Origin: Shewanella eurypsychrophilus
GTDB taxonomy: Bacteria; Pseudomonadota; Gammaproteobacteria; Enterobacterales; Shewanellaceae
Assembly (NCBI RefSeq): GCF_007004545.3
Contig: NZ_CP045503.2
Coordinates: forward strand, 4,896,001 to 4,960,000
Direction: 5' to 3'
DNA length: 64,000 nt
Position 1 is the stretch's first letter. Each line of letters begins with the position of its first letter. This document shows positions 53,760 to 64,000 of the stretch, piece by piece. Below the pieces are notes generated by a model. The model had not been told where the DNA came from and ran no database searches. It worked only from the letters and a program-made list of their open reading frames with translations. Both the position numbers and the translations under genes were made by a program.

Positions 53760-53889
53760 CCCACCTTAAAACTGCACATCCATCAGTTGGAAATGACCTA
53801 GCTCGTGCTATGACTAATTAGGGCACTAAACGTGGTAACGCCATTAGCAGAGTTAAATCGAAGAAACAAATAACCTGGTGTGAACACGG

Positions 53890-53990
53890 CTGTGACCTTC
53901 GACATCAGGGATGATGTCGCAGAGCCCACAGGGATTGTGCTCGCGGCGTGTCGCAGAAGTGTTTGCACTTAAGCCCACGGCAGGTGATAG
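53890..53990. repeat. Cluster of short hairpins with GGGA loops
   Basis: CGACATCA-GGGA-TGATGTCG (53900-53919) is a perfect 8-bp stem with a GGGA loop. It is followed by GAGC..CACA-GGGAT-TGTGCTC and by further imperfect arms down to GCCCACGGC. No open frame is convincing. The stretch looks like a dispersed non-coding repeat unit. Confidence 0.55.
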
Positions 53991-54084
53991 GTAAACACCA
54001 AGTAATGGTTTCAGATTAGTTTGATGAGATATACGAACGAGAGAACCCTAAGGGCTGAATGCTCCCATTGAGTTAATAGCAATA

Positions 54085-54115
54085 AAAAAGGGAGCGACAT
54101 TAATTGCTCCCCTTC
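54085..54115 (-). terminator. Intrinsic terminator after dbpA
   Basis: On the minus strand AAGGGGAGC pairs with GCTCCCTT around a 10-base loop, followed by TTTTATTG. Confidence 0.8.
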
Positions 54116-54145
54116 AAAAGTTGACACTTAGTCTCAACTAGCAGA

Positions 54146-55585
54146 CTAGCGCATTTCCCATGCACGATACATGCGACCTTTAAGCTTGCCGTTGACGATC
54201 TTATGCAGCGCACGCTTGGCTACTTTACGGTCTACCGCGACATATGAGCGGAATTCGGTGATCTTAATCTTGCCGACTTCAGAGCCCTGAATACCATCTT
54301 CGCCAGTAAGTGCACCTAAGATATCGCCGGGACGAACCTTGTTCTTCTTACCACCTTCAATCTGTAAGGTAACCATCTTAGGCTGAGTCGGAAAGGTGTC
54401 TAACAAATTCTCTGGTGGTAAACCTTCACTGACAATATCACGATCCATATACTCTTCTAACAACTTGATTTTATAGTCATCATCATGGGTATAGAAGGTA
54501 AAGGCGGTGCCCTTGCTACCAGCGCGGCCTGTACGGCCGATTCGGTGAATGTGCACTTCGGTATCGAAAGCGAATTCGTAGTTAATCACCATATCCAATG
54601 CTTCGATATCCAAGCCTCGAGCAGCAACATCGGTTGCTACCATAACAGAGGCACTCTTATTGGCGAACTGCATCAAGGTGATGTCTCTGTCTCTCTGCTC
54701 TAGATCACCATGGAGTGCCACGACACTAAAGCCATCATTGGCTAATGTGGCGGCCACATCTTTGGTCTCACGCTTGGTATTACAAAAAACTACGGCGCTT
54801 TCAGGGCGGTGCTGCAACAGTAATAAGCGCAGCGCTTTTTGGCGGTCTTTATTACTGTCGATCTGATAAAAATGCTGATCGATACTGCTGCTATCATGAG
54901 TGGATGCGACCTTGACCATCACAGGCTCAAACATGATCTGTTCTGCGACCTTTTGGATCTGCTTAGGAAATGTGGCGCTAAATAATAAGGTCTGACGTTC
55001 ACGTGGCATCTCGGCCATGATGTAATCTAGATCAGGCAAGAAGCCCATTTCTAACATACGGTCGGCTTCGTCGAGCACTAAGGTGTTGACGTTTTCTAGG
55101 TTTAAAAGCTCACGTGACAGGTGATCTATGATCCGACCTGGCGTACCCACTATGATGTGGGCTCCATGCTCTAGTGAGCCAATCTGCGGCCCCATAGGAA
55201 CACCGCCACATAAGGTCAGTACCTTGATGTTGTGAATACCACGAGCCAGAGTACGGATCTCTTTCGCTACCTGATCGGCTAGCTCACGAGTCGGACATAA
55301 GACTAGCGACTGAATGCGAAAACGCTTCACATCTAACTTGTTCAACAGACCTAAGCCAAAAGCTGCAGTTTTACCTGAGCCTGTTTTACCTTGGCCAATC
55401 ACATCTTCACCGTTCAAGATAGCCGGTAAGCTTTGCGCCTGAATGGCTGTCATCGAGTCGTAACCCATGGTTTTTAGGTTACTGACTAGCTCAGGTTTCA
55501 GGGTCAATGTTGAGAAAGACACACCACTCTCTTGTAGTGAAGGGGCTTTTGATGAAGCGTTTGATGTTGGGTTTGTTTGGCTCAA
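54146..55585 (-). CDS. dbpA: ATP-dependent RNA helicase DbpA
   Basis: 479 residues. DEAD-box core with Q motif (GYDSMTAIQAQSLPAIL), GQGKTGSGKTAAFG, PTRELADQ, DEADRMLEMGF, SATFPKQ, ATDVAARGLD and HRIGRTGRAG. The last 75 residues form the DbpA RNA-binding domain (KNKVRPGDILGALTGEDGI, VGKIKITEFRSYVAVDR), which recognises helix 92 of 23S rRNA during 50S assembly. It stands alone with its own terminator. The start ATG at 55585 is in a weak context. Confidence 0.95.
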   Translation of the reverse strand: MSQTNPTSNASSKAPSLQESGVSFSTLTLKPELVSNLKTMGYDSMTAIQAQSLPAILNGEDVIGQGKTGSGKTAAFGLGLLNKLDVKRFRIQSLVLCPTRELADQVAKEIRTLARGIHNIKVLTLCGGVPMGPQIGSLEHGAHIIVGTPGRIIDHLSRELLNLENVNTLVLDEADRMLEMGFLPDLDYIMAEMPRERQTLLFSATFPKQIQKVAEQIMFEPVMVKVASTHDSSSIDQHFYQIDSNKDRQKALRLLLLQHRPESAVVFCNTKRETKDVAATLANDGFSVVALHGDLEQRDRDITLMQFANKSASVMVATDVAARGLDIEALDMVINYEFAFDTEVHIHRIGRTGRAGSKGTAFTFYTHDDDYKIKLLEEYMDRDIVSEGLPPENLLDTFPTQPKMVTLQIEGGKKNKVRPGDILGALTGEDGIQGSEVGKIKITEFRSYVAVDRKVAKRALHKIVNGKLKGRMYRAWEMR

Positions 55586-55908
55586 GGTCTATTCCTACTG
55601 CTGTCACTAAAATGTTCCTGAGAGAAAGTCCTTCAGTTACATTTATAAGACGAATCACATAACTAATTTGATCGCGTTTTCAAGATGTTATTTTGACCAA
55701 TACCTCAGCGTTGATTCGCCATAAATAAAGACCAGACATCTGTTTGCGGGAGTATAGCAAGGATTGATCTGACTTGCTTGTTATTGGCAGTCACCACTCA
55801 CTTTTCGTGAACTAAAACCTGTCATTATCACGCATAAAAAAGCCCCGATATTTCGGGGCTTAAAATAAGCACTGACATCTTGGGCTCTACTGAAGAGTCA
55901 TTCCCCTA
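55586..55908. other. Intergenic region with terminator of the POT gene
   Basis: 323 bases between two minus-strand genes. The only clear element is the hairpin AAGCCCCGA / TCGGGGCTT at 55840-55861, which on the minus strand runs into TTTTATG and ends the transporter transcript. The rest should hold the dbpA promoter. Confidence 0.7.
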
Positions 55909-57309
55909 TCAGGCAGTAACGAGCTCGGCTTGCTGCTCTTTTTTACCATCGAGTTTTCTAATAATTACCCCGTATATGATCAATGAGATAGCCGATACGG
56001 TGGCTACTGCAGCAAAGAAATACCAAATGTAATGAGCGTTAGCAGACGCTGCAACCCATTGCTCATGATTATCAAAGATCCTTGGATCTGGACAATAAGC
56101 CTGTAACAGGTAGCCTGACAGACCAAAACCTAACAAGGAGCTAATAAACGAATGAAGGTGTGAGAAACCAAGATAAAGTCCCTCTTCCCCTTTAGGAGCT
56201 TGCAGTGAAAAGTACTCGAGGAAACGCGGCGAGATGAAACACTCCGCTAAACCTTGGAACACAATACCAATAATCATCATAAAGGCGATAGGATGCATTC
56301 CCATGATACTTTCGCCTGACAGCATATTGCCTGAGGCCATTAATAATGCCGATATGGGCATGATAAGCATACCTACAGTCATAGATGACAGTGCGCTGCG
56401 CTTGCTCATCATTGCTGTTACTAGGCTTACAGAAAGGAAAACCACTAGTGGATTGACGTTGGCATACCAAGAAGGAGAAGCCCCCTCACCAGCCATACGT
56501 AATACATATTTTGGCATAGTCGCATACAGCTGATGCTGAACCATCCAAAAACCGCTGATAATAATTGTCAGCGAAATTAAACGACCATTGCGGACGACGC
56601 GAGTCAATGCAGACCAGATCTCAGCAAGTGACTTTCCTTCACTATTGGTTTCTGCGTTTTTAAAGAAAAAGTAGATACTGACAAAAGCAATCAGTGTCAT
56701 CGTCGCAGCGAAGTAGTTGAGGTTAATTAACCCGAGATCTCCCATTGACTCTCGTAATGGCTTGACTACCGTCTTTCCCGAAAAGGCACCAATGTTCACC
56801 ATCATATAGAAGATTGAAAAGCCTTTAGCACGATTGGCCGCAGTGGTGGACTTAGCAACTGTACCGGTGATCACGGCCTTGATAAAAGAGCCACCGATCA
56901 TAATAACAATCAATATAGGGATAATCGCCCAACGAATATCAGCCTCTTTTAAGCCGTGATAGATGGCTTCTTTACCATACTCAACTAAGCCTTGTGACTC
57001 TAATAAGGCGGGGAAGAGGGCAAGACCAGAATAGCCTAAAGTTAATAGTCCAAACGCTAAGAGTAAAGCTCCCCTAAAGCCCATCTTATCGGCCAAAGCC
57101 CCACTAAATGTGGGAAGAAAGTATAGCCCAGCTGAGAATGAGCCCGCTAACCAAGCAGCTTCAATATCAGTAAAACCTAGAATACGAGACAGATATAAGG
57201 TGATCACGATGAACACCCCATAATACGCTGCGCGCTCTAACAGTTCGACACCGTTAGCGATCCAAAATATCCTAGGGAATTCTGGTTTTGTTGAAACTCT
57301 ATCATTCAT
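55909..57309 (-). CDS. POT-family (proton-dependent oligopeptide) transporter
   Basis: 466 residues, about twelve to fourteen TM helices of the major facilitator fold. The N-terminal ELLERAAYYGVFIVITLYLS carries the ExxER-type proton-coupling motif of POT/PTR transporters, and FYMMVNIGAFSG corresponds to the second POT signature. It probably imports di- or tripeptides with protons, though this branch is divergent and the substrate is uncertain. A 15-bp perfect inverted repeat lies about 100 bp upstream of its ATG. It has its own terminator. Confidence 0.85.
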   Translation of the reverse strand: MNDRVSTKPEFPRIFWIANGVELLERAAYYGVFIVITLYLSRILGFTDIEAAWLAGSFSAGLYFLPTFSGALADKMGFRGALLLAFGLLTLGYSGLALFPALLESQGLVEYGKEAIYHGLKEADIRWAIIPILIVIMIGGSFIKAVITGTVAKSTTAANRAKGFSIFYMMVNIGAFSGKTVVKPLRESMGDLGLINLNYFAATMTLIAFVSIYFFFKNAETNSEGKSLAEIWSALTRVVRNGRLISLTIIISGFWMVQHQLYATMPKYVLRMAGEGASPSWYANVNPLVVFLSVSLVTAMMSKRSALSSMTVGMLIMPISALLMASGNMLSGESIMGMHPIAFMMIIGIVFQGLAECFISPRFLEYFSLQAPKGEEGLYLGFSHLHSFISSLLGFGLSGYLLQAYCPDPRIFDNHEQWVAASANAHYIWYFFAAVATVSAISLIIYGVIIRKLDGKKEQQAELVTA

Positions 57310-57408
57310 ATTATTGTTATCCGGAGTTTAATTAAGAATTACAAGTTAAGGGCTAGAAATATTTGGTGCAATTGCAACAACATCTTTTCTATATCGATTA
57401 TTTATCTA

Positions 57409-57448
57409 TTTTGTAATTAACTTATTTATCAAAAAGTTAATTACAAAA
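57409..57448. promoter_or_regulatory. 15-bp perfect inverted repeat upstream of the POT transporter gene
   Basis: TTTTGTAATTAACTT (57409-57423) and AAGTTAATTACAAAA (57434-57448), 10-base loop, in an AT-rich 345-bp gap without genes. It could be a double operator with GTAATTAAC half-sites, or an mRNA hairpin. Confidence 0.5.
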
Positions 57449-57654
57449 AAATCATAATCAATCTAATAAAATTAGCGAGAAATACTAACACGCTTAGACT
57501 GATGAACACAGAAAATTAAGATTCAGTTAATCTAAGGTTTAGTAACGGTATGGTAGTGAATGCTATATTCGACAGCAGGCAAAACTCGACCCTATAAGCG
57601 AATACAGGTACTCTTTGCCATTATTGATATTCAACCCCTTTTAATGGCTTACCT

Positions 57655-57966
57655 ATGACGAAACCTAATATCACCAAACAACAACTTCTTGATGTACTAA
57701 AGTCTTGGGGCGATAAGAAGATCACATCAGATCAGCTACAAGACTGGATGGTCACTAACTACGATCCAGATGACTTTGATATTGGCCTTGGAGAGCCTGA
57801 GTGGACTGTCGAAGCAATGAACATTGTGATGAATGAATATGAGATAGCTAAGCAAGAAAAATTTGTATTAACAAAACACCTTTTAGCCATAGATTTTATC
57901 ACTACAGATGAATCTAGGTTTAACCAGACTAGGCATCTGTTTCTGCATGAAGGATTCTGCGACTAG
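57655..57966 (+). CDS. Small acidic hypothetical protein
   Basis: 103 residues, soluble, acidic, predicted mostly helical: NITKQQLLDVLKSWGDKKIT, LQDWMVTNYDPDDFDIGLGE, and a C-terminal part rich in Phe/His ending in HLFLHEGFCD. No signal, TM or known motif. I do not recognise the family, though the sequence complexity and length are those of a real gene. It lies 345 bases from the divergent transporter start and 134 bases before a chemoreceptor gene. Confidence 0.65.
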   Translation: MTKPNITKQQLLDVLKSWGDKKITSDQLQDWMVTNYDPDDFDIGLGEPEWTVEAMNIVMNEYEIAKQEKFVLTKHLLAIDFITTDESRFNQTRHLFLHEGFCD

Positions 57967-58100
57967 CCACCATAAAATCCTTCGCTTATTTAGCGACTGT
58001 TACAACATGTTGCAGCTCACATATTCTACAATACGAAAGCTAAATTTCGTACAAAATCATATTCATCTCCTATACTTATCACAACATAGGAGAGTAAAAA

Positions 58101-60023
58101 ATGTTGAAACTGAATATCCGGCGCAAGGTAGTGCTCACTACCTTGGCTTCTGTCGTTCTGTCTATCTTAATCATTAGCATCTATTCACTAAACACCAGTC
58201 GATCTATAATTTTAGAGAGCACTCTTGAGCGAGAGTTACCTGCGGTGCTAGGTGAAGTCGCGAACGACATTGATTCACAGCTACTTATGCCAATCACGAT
58301 AGCTAAGGTTATGGCAAATAATATCGATTACCAAGCCATTATCAGAGATGGTGATAAACCAGAATCACATCAAAGTATCATCAATTACCTCAGCAATATA
58401 AATCGAGAATTCAACACAATTACAGCCTTTATCGTCTCAGCTGACAGCGGCCGCTACTTTACGCCAAACGGATTGTTTAAAACCATTTCTCAGTCAGACC
58501 CAAAAGATCAGTGGTTTTATAACTTTATGTCCAGTGGCGAAGAATATGGCCTAAGTTTAGATGTTGATGAAAGCAGCAAGATCCCCACTCTGTTTATCAA
58601 CTACCTCATGAAAGTAGATGGTAGGCCGAGTGCTGTAGCTGGAGTAGGCTTATCGCTTGCTAGTTTGTCAGACAGCATCAAACAGTATCAGATAGGGACA
58701 AACGGTAAGGTGTTTCTGACTGATGGTGAAGGCAAGATAAAACTGCATCCAGATACAAGCTATATAGGTAAAAATCTTAATAATTTAGGTGACATTGACA
58801 CCGGCACTCTACTGCAGAAGCAAGATTTTGCCACTTCAGAATATGAAGATTCAGGAACCGATATGTTAGTTGCGAGCCGTTATCTACCAGAAATCGGCTG
58901 GTACCTAGTAGCACAAGTGCCTCGTGATGAAATATTTGGCGCGCTAAATCGAGCAACCTGGTCTTTGGCTGTCATGGGGCTTGTTATCGCAATTCTATTT
59001 ATGGTCATTAGCGCATGGCTGATTAACAAGCTTATCTCTCCCTTCGGTGAACTGGCCAAAATGTTAGAAGCGATTGGTGAAGGTGAAGGCGATCTGACTA
59101 TACGTCTCGATGACTCAAGAGATGATGAAGTTGGCAACATGGCCAAAGGTTATAACAAGTTTGTCAGTTACCTTAGTAGCACACTTAGAAGTGTTTCAGC
59201 CACAGGTAGCGATCTCTTCGAAGCAGTAGAGAGAATTGATAATCAAGCCAAACATATGGAAGGTGACATCACAGATCAAGTAAGCAAAATTGAACAGATA
59301 GCAACTGCAATTCATGAAATGGGCATGACCGCAGAGGAGATTGCTGGCAGCGCTAATAATGCAGCCGAAAATGCTCAGGTTGCTGAAGAGGCTGTTATAC
59401 AAGGTAACAATTCAGTACAGAAAACAATCTCAAGCGTATCGAGCATGAGTGAACAGCTCACTAAAACGAGTCAAACTATTAGTCAGCTTGCCGAAGATGC
59501 TGATTCTATTGATACCGTATTAGAAGTTATTCGTGCAGTATCAGAACAAACTAACTTACTGGCACTCAATGCAGCAATCGAAGCCGCACGTGCTGGAGAG
59601 CAAGGCAGAGGCTTTGCAGTCGTTGCAGATGAAGTTCGGACACTTGCATCACGAAGTCATGCATCTACCGAAGAGATCCGTGCCATTATCGAGAAATTGC
59701 AGTCTAAAACTCGAGAAGCGGTAGAGGCGATTGAACGCAGTACAGAACTCAGCACTGAAAGCCAAGCTGAAGCGACTATTTCAGGTGAGCACTTACACAC
59801 CATCTCAGAAAACATCAAGGTGATGAATGAGATGAGTGTTCAGATTGCTACAGCTACAGGGGAGCAGTCAAATGTGGTTGGAGAGATAAACCCACATGTC
59901 ACAGCGATCGCTGATATATCGAGTACTAGCAGTCAAGTCGTACAGCAAACATCTGTAGACTGTAGTGACCTGCGTGAGATGGCTGTACAGCTCAACGAAC
60001 TAGTATCCAGGTTCAAGATATAG
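58101..60023 (+). CDS. Methyl-accepting chemotaxis protein with Cache sensor
   Basis: 640 residues. TM near 10-30, a periplasmic Cache region to about 285 (SADSGRYFTPNGLFKTISQS, PKDQWFYNFMSSGEEYGLSL, LPEIGWYLVAQVPRDEIFG), a second TM, HAMP (about 310-365), and the signalling hairpin with EQTNLLALNAAIEAARAGEQ. Near the C-terminus IATATGEQSNVVGEINPHV is slightly unusual where most paralogues read EINRNV; function is probably unaffected. AGGAG is 8 bases before the ATG. It is followed directly by the repeat region. Confidence 0.93.
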   Translation: MLKLNIRRKVVLTTLASVVLSILIISIYSLNTSRSIILESTLERELPAVLGEVANDIDSQLLMPITIAKVMANNIDYQAIIRDGDKPESHQSIINYLSNINREFNTITAFIVSADSGRYFTPNGLFKTISQSDPKDQWFYNFMSSGEEYGLSLDVDESSKIPTLFINYLMKVDGRPSAVAGVGLSLASLSDSIKQYQIGTNGKVFLTDGEGKIKLHPDTSYIGKNLNNLGDIDTGTLLQKQDFATSEYEDSGTDMLVASRYLPEIGWYLVAQVPRDEIFGALNRATWSLAVMGLVIAILFMVISAWLINKLISPFGELAKMLEAIGEGEGDLTIRLDDSRDDEVGNMAKGYNKFVSYLSSTLRSVSATGSDLFEAVERIDNQAKHMEGDITDQVSKIEQIATAIHEMGMTAEEIAGSANNAAENAQVAEEAVIQGNNSVQKTISSVSSMSEQLTKTSQTISQLAEDADSIDTVLEVIRAVSEQTNLLALNAAIEAARAGEQGRGFAVVADEVRTLASRSHASTEEIRAIIEKLQSKTREAVEAIERSTELSTESQAEATISGEHLHTISENIKVMNEMSVQIATATGEQSNVVGEINPHVTAIADISSTSSQVVQQTSVDCSDLREMAVQLNELVSRFKI

Positions 60024-60127
60024 GACTAGAATAAGCATGCCAGCCACCCTACAAGGGGTGGCTTCTTCCTTTCAAATACAGACTTCTTCCAATTCGGATA
60101 TACATAATACTAACCCTAGCCCAAACT

Positions 60128-60210
60128 CATGGGACGGAGAAGCAGTGCTTTGGATGCGAAGCATTCAGCTACTTTGCAGTGAGAGACGACGTAGTCGTCG
60201 AACTGGAGAG
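60128..60210. repeat. Repeat unit A, copy 1
   Basis: Starts at CATGGGACGGAGAAG and includes GCTTTGGATGCG, GCATTCAGC and AGTCGTCGAACTGG. It is clearly similar along its length to copy 2 at 60718-60800 in the same orientation. Confidence 0.7.
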
Positions 60211-60250
60211 CCTAATCGCCAAGGCCCCTCATTGACATCCATGCCACTGG

Positions 60251-60278
60251 GGCATTTGTTAATCCTAAACATCAGATG
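60251..60278. repeat. Repeat unit B, copy 1 (28 bp)
   Basis: GGCATTTGTTAATCCTAAAC and the next eight bases are identical to 60890-60917. Confidence 0.75.
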
Positions 60279-60717
60279 GCGGATATGCAGCCTTTTGTTA
60301 AAGAAGAGCGCACGACTATATGGATATAGGAGGTACGAGCCCAAGGATGGGTGAAGGTAGAATAATGCACGATTGTATGGATATAGGAGGTAGAGCATTG
60401 TCAGGAACAAATGCCGAGGAGCTATTATCGAGAGCGAAGCAGGGCGAAAATCAATAAATGATGGCTTTTGAGCGAGAGACATGGAGGTCGAACTGGCCTT
60501 TTAACAAGGATGTTATTGCCAGAGCCGAGGAGCAATTAACGGCCACACTGCGTTAGCAACTTTGGGCTGCATTGAAGTAGGTATTGCACGTACCTGCTTA
60601 AGTAGATAAGCCACCTGCCTACATTGAAGTTGGATAAATTGGTTTTGTAGCCTGCAACTAAAGCGCCTTCCAATGACAAAGCTTTGAATGGTCATGATAC
60701 TTGCCGAAGGCCGAACA

Positions 60718-60800
60718 CATGGGGGCGGAGAAGTCGCGCTTTGGATGCGTAGCATTCAGCGACTTTGTAGCGAGAAGCGACGCAGTCGTCGAACTGGGGA
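60718..60800. repeat. Repeat unit A, copy 2
   Basis: Shares GCGCTTTGGATGCG, TAGCATTCAGC and AGTCGTCGAACTGG with copy 1; differences are scattered single substitutions, some compensating within the small palindromes. Confidence 0.7.
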
Positions 60801-60889
60801 AAAGCCACATGCCTTTCCTTGGCATCTACTCCATAGGGATATGGTAAATGTCATTATGATGTCAGGAACATCATTGACCATGCCATCAA

Positions 60890-60917
60890 GGCATTTGTTA
60901 ATCCTAAACATCAGATG
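60890..60917. repeat. Repeat unit B, copy 2 (28 bp)
   Basis: Identical to 60251-60278, same orientation. Confidence 0.75.
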
Positions 60918-60964
60918 TGGTGAATGTCATAAACGCATGGATGCAGTTTCTGACCAAGCTTAGC

Positions 60965-61004
60965 GGCGGGTGACCGCCTTGGATGGCGGGTGACCGCCTT
61001 GGAT
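60965..61004. repeat. Exact 20-bp tandem duplication
   Basis: GGCGGGTGACCGCCTTGGAT occurs twice head to tail; a diverged third unit (GACCGCCATGGATGGCGG) lies at 61199. Each unit is itself an imperfect palindrome. Confidence 0.8.
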
Positions 61005-61333
61005 GGCGAAAGTGTCGATATTGAACGACTATATGGATATAGGAGGTAGAGTAACGCAGGAGCAGTTACCGAGGAGCATTTATCGACCGACGTCGGGAGT
61101 AGGTATTTTGTAGTCTGCAACAAAGGCGCCTTTCAATGTCCAGCTACGCTAAAGCTTCGCGCTCATAAGCACATCGCTATTGCGATATTCGCCCTACGAC
61201 CGCCATGGATGGCGGAAGTGTCGATTATGCAGGATGCAATTATCGACCTATCACATGAAAGGATGCATGCTGCGCATGCGCTATCTATATTCCCCATGCT
61301 CGAGTGGTCATCTTTCCAGGCAAAAAACGAAAA

Positions 61334-61364
61334 AAGCCCATTGCGTTAGCAATGGGCTTATTCG
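61334..61364 (-). terminator. Terminator of the rRNA operon
   Basis: Eleven-bp stem AAGCCCATTGC / GCAATGGGCTT with a 4-base loop; on the minus strand it runs into TTTTCG and lies just after 5S. Confidence 0.9.
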
Positions 61365-61373
61365 TTATTAGGC

Positions 61374-61490
61374 GCCTGGAAATGACCTACTCTCACATGG
61401 GGAGACCCCACACTACCATCGGCGCAATTGCGTTTCACTTCTGAGTTCGGGATGGGATCAGGTGGGGCCACAATGCTATGGTTTCCAGAC
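61374..61490 (-). rRNA. rrf: 5S ribosomal RNA
   Basis: Complete 5S rRNA of about 117 bases on the minus strand. It starts near GTCTGGAAACC, includes CCCATCCCGAACTCAGAAGT (the conserved loop) and ends in GTCATTTCCAGGC, which pairs with the 5' end. Ends are placed by this pairing and are accurate to a few bases. It lies about 150 bases downstream of 23S and just ahead of the terminator. Confidence 0.95.
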
Positions 61491-61638
61491 TAATTTGGCA
61501 AAATTTCGAAAGCTGACTATTCAGAAGCATTAACCCGTCTAAATCGCAAAATAATTGGTCTAACTTAAATCAAATACGTATTCTTTTGTGCTTATGAAGT
61601 AATACACACACTAACTACACAAACCCATCTGGGTTGTA

Positions 61639-64000
<2,362 letters not shown>

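Larger units (their letters stand above)
60024..61328. repeat. 1.3-kb non-coding region built of degenerate short repeats
   Basis: No convincing gene. Several units recur: a roughly 83-bp unit (60128-60210 and 60718-60800), a 28-bp identical unit (60251-60278 and 60890-60917), a unit centred on TATGGATATAGGAGGTA (60316, 60375 and 61030), a GCCGAGGAGC..ATTATCG unit (near 60414, 60524 and 61068) and an exact 20-bp tandem pair (60965-61004). Many contain a short palindrome around GGAT. Confidence 0.7.

Noticed and set aside
60037..61371. Several open frames of 60-105 codons in the repeat region
   Set aside because: They run through short repeats on both strands, lack sensible starts and have protein sequences dominated by repeat units (for example LLYPYSRAL).

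Overview
The window looks like a chromosomal segment of a marine gammaproteobacterium of the genus Shewanella or a close relative. This is inferred from the 5S and 23S rRNA sequence, three methyl-accepting chemotaxis proteins, a glnE / ygiF / ygiM gene order reminiscent of enterobacteria, DUF3622 and DUF3565 small proteins, cydDC, short-type putA and two DEAD-box helicases. I see no insertion sequence, prophage, CRISPR array or tRNA gene.

Layout. 1-7.2 kb: the cut 3' end of a DUF6351-like gene, a chemoreceptor, a PHP-type phosphoesterase lipoprotein, a small nucleotidyltransferase, a FetB-type permease without its ATPase, and a divergent pirin / LysR pair. 7.2-18 kb (all minus strand): a cell-surface locus. 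Its core is a 2610-residue protein that fuses a DUF4347 head, eleven cadherin-like repeats of about 93 residues, calcium-binding repeats, a choice-of-anchor-type domain and a GlyGly-CTERM-like segment in frame to a second signal-like segment and an outer-membrane beta-barrel. The same locus carries a free DUF4347 protein and a free barrel protein, which correspond to the two ends of the giant. 18-28.3 kb: glnE, then a PspA-type envelope-stress cluster (lipoprotein, double DUF350 membrane protein, membrane-bound spermidine synthase-like enzyme, DUF2170, PspA, DUF2491, a small unknown, a potassium-channel-like protein). An identical 13-bp palindrome lies ahead of both halves of this cluster. A 326-bp MITE-like element closes it.

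28.6-37 kb: CYTH/CHAD triphosphatase, PhoU-like protein plus Pit phosphate permease, ygiM-type SH3 protein, bifunctional putA and a 58-residue HTH protein. 37-43.8 kb: chemoreceptor, cydDC with an FNR-like box, two small conserved proteins. 44-53.5 kb: a calcineurin-like phosphoesterase lipoprotein, a lone 3-hydroxyanthranilate dioxygenase, rhlE, an NhaC-family antiporter with a possibly structured leader, a GFA-family protein, a secreted amidohydrolase and a small secreted protein. 53.5-60 kb: a broken L7/L12-C-like gene, hairpin repeats, dbpA, a POT-family transporter, a small unknown and a third chemoreceptor. 60-64 kb: 1.3 kb of degenerate repeats, then the end of an rRNA operon on the minus strand (terminator, 5S, 3' four-fifths of 23S).

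Most ordinary genes are flanked by clear intrinsic terminators. The two places that most deserve attention are the giant fusion/surface locus (7.2-18 kb) and the PspA cluster with its shared operator (21-28 kb). All functional calls come from reading the translated sequence; no database search was possible.
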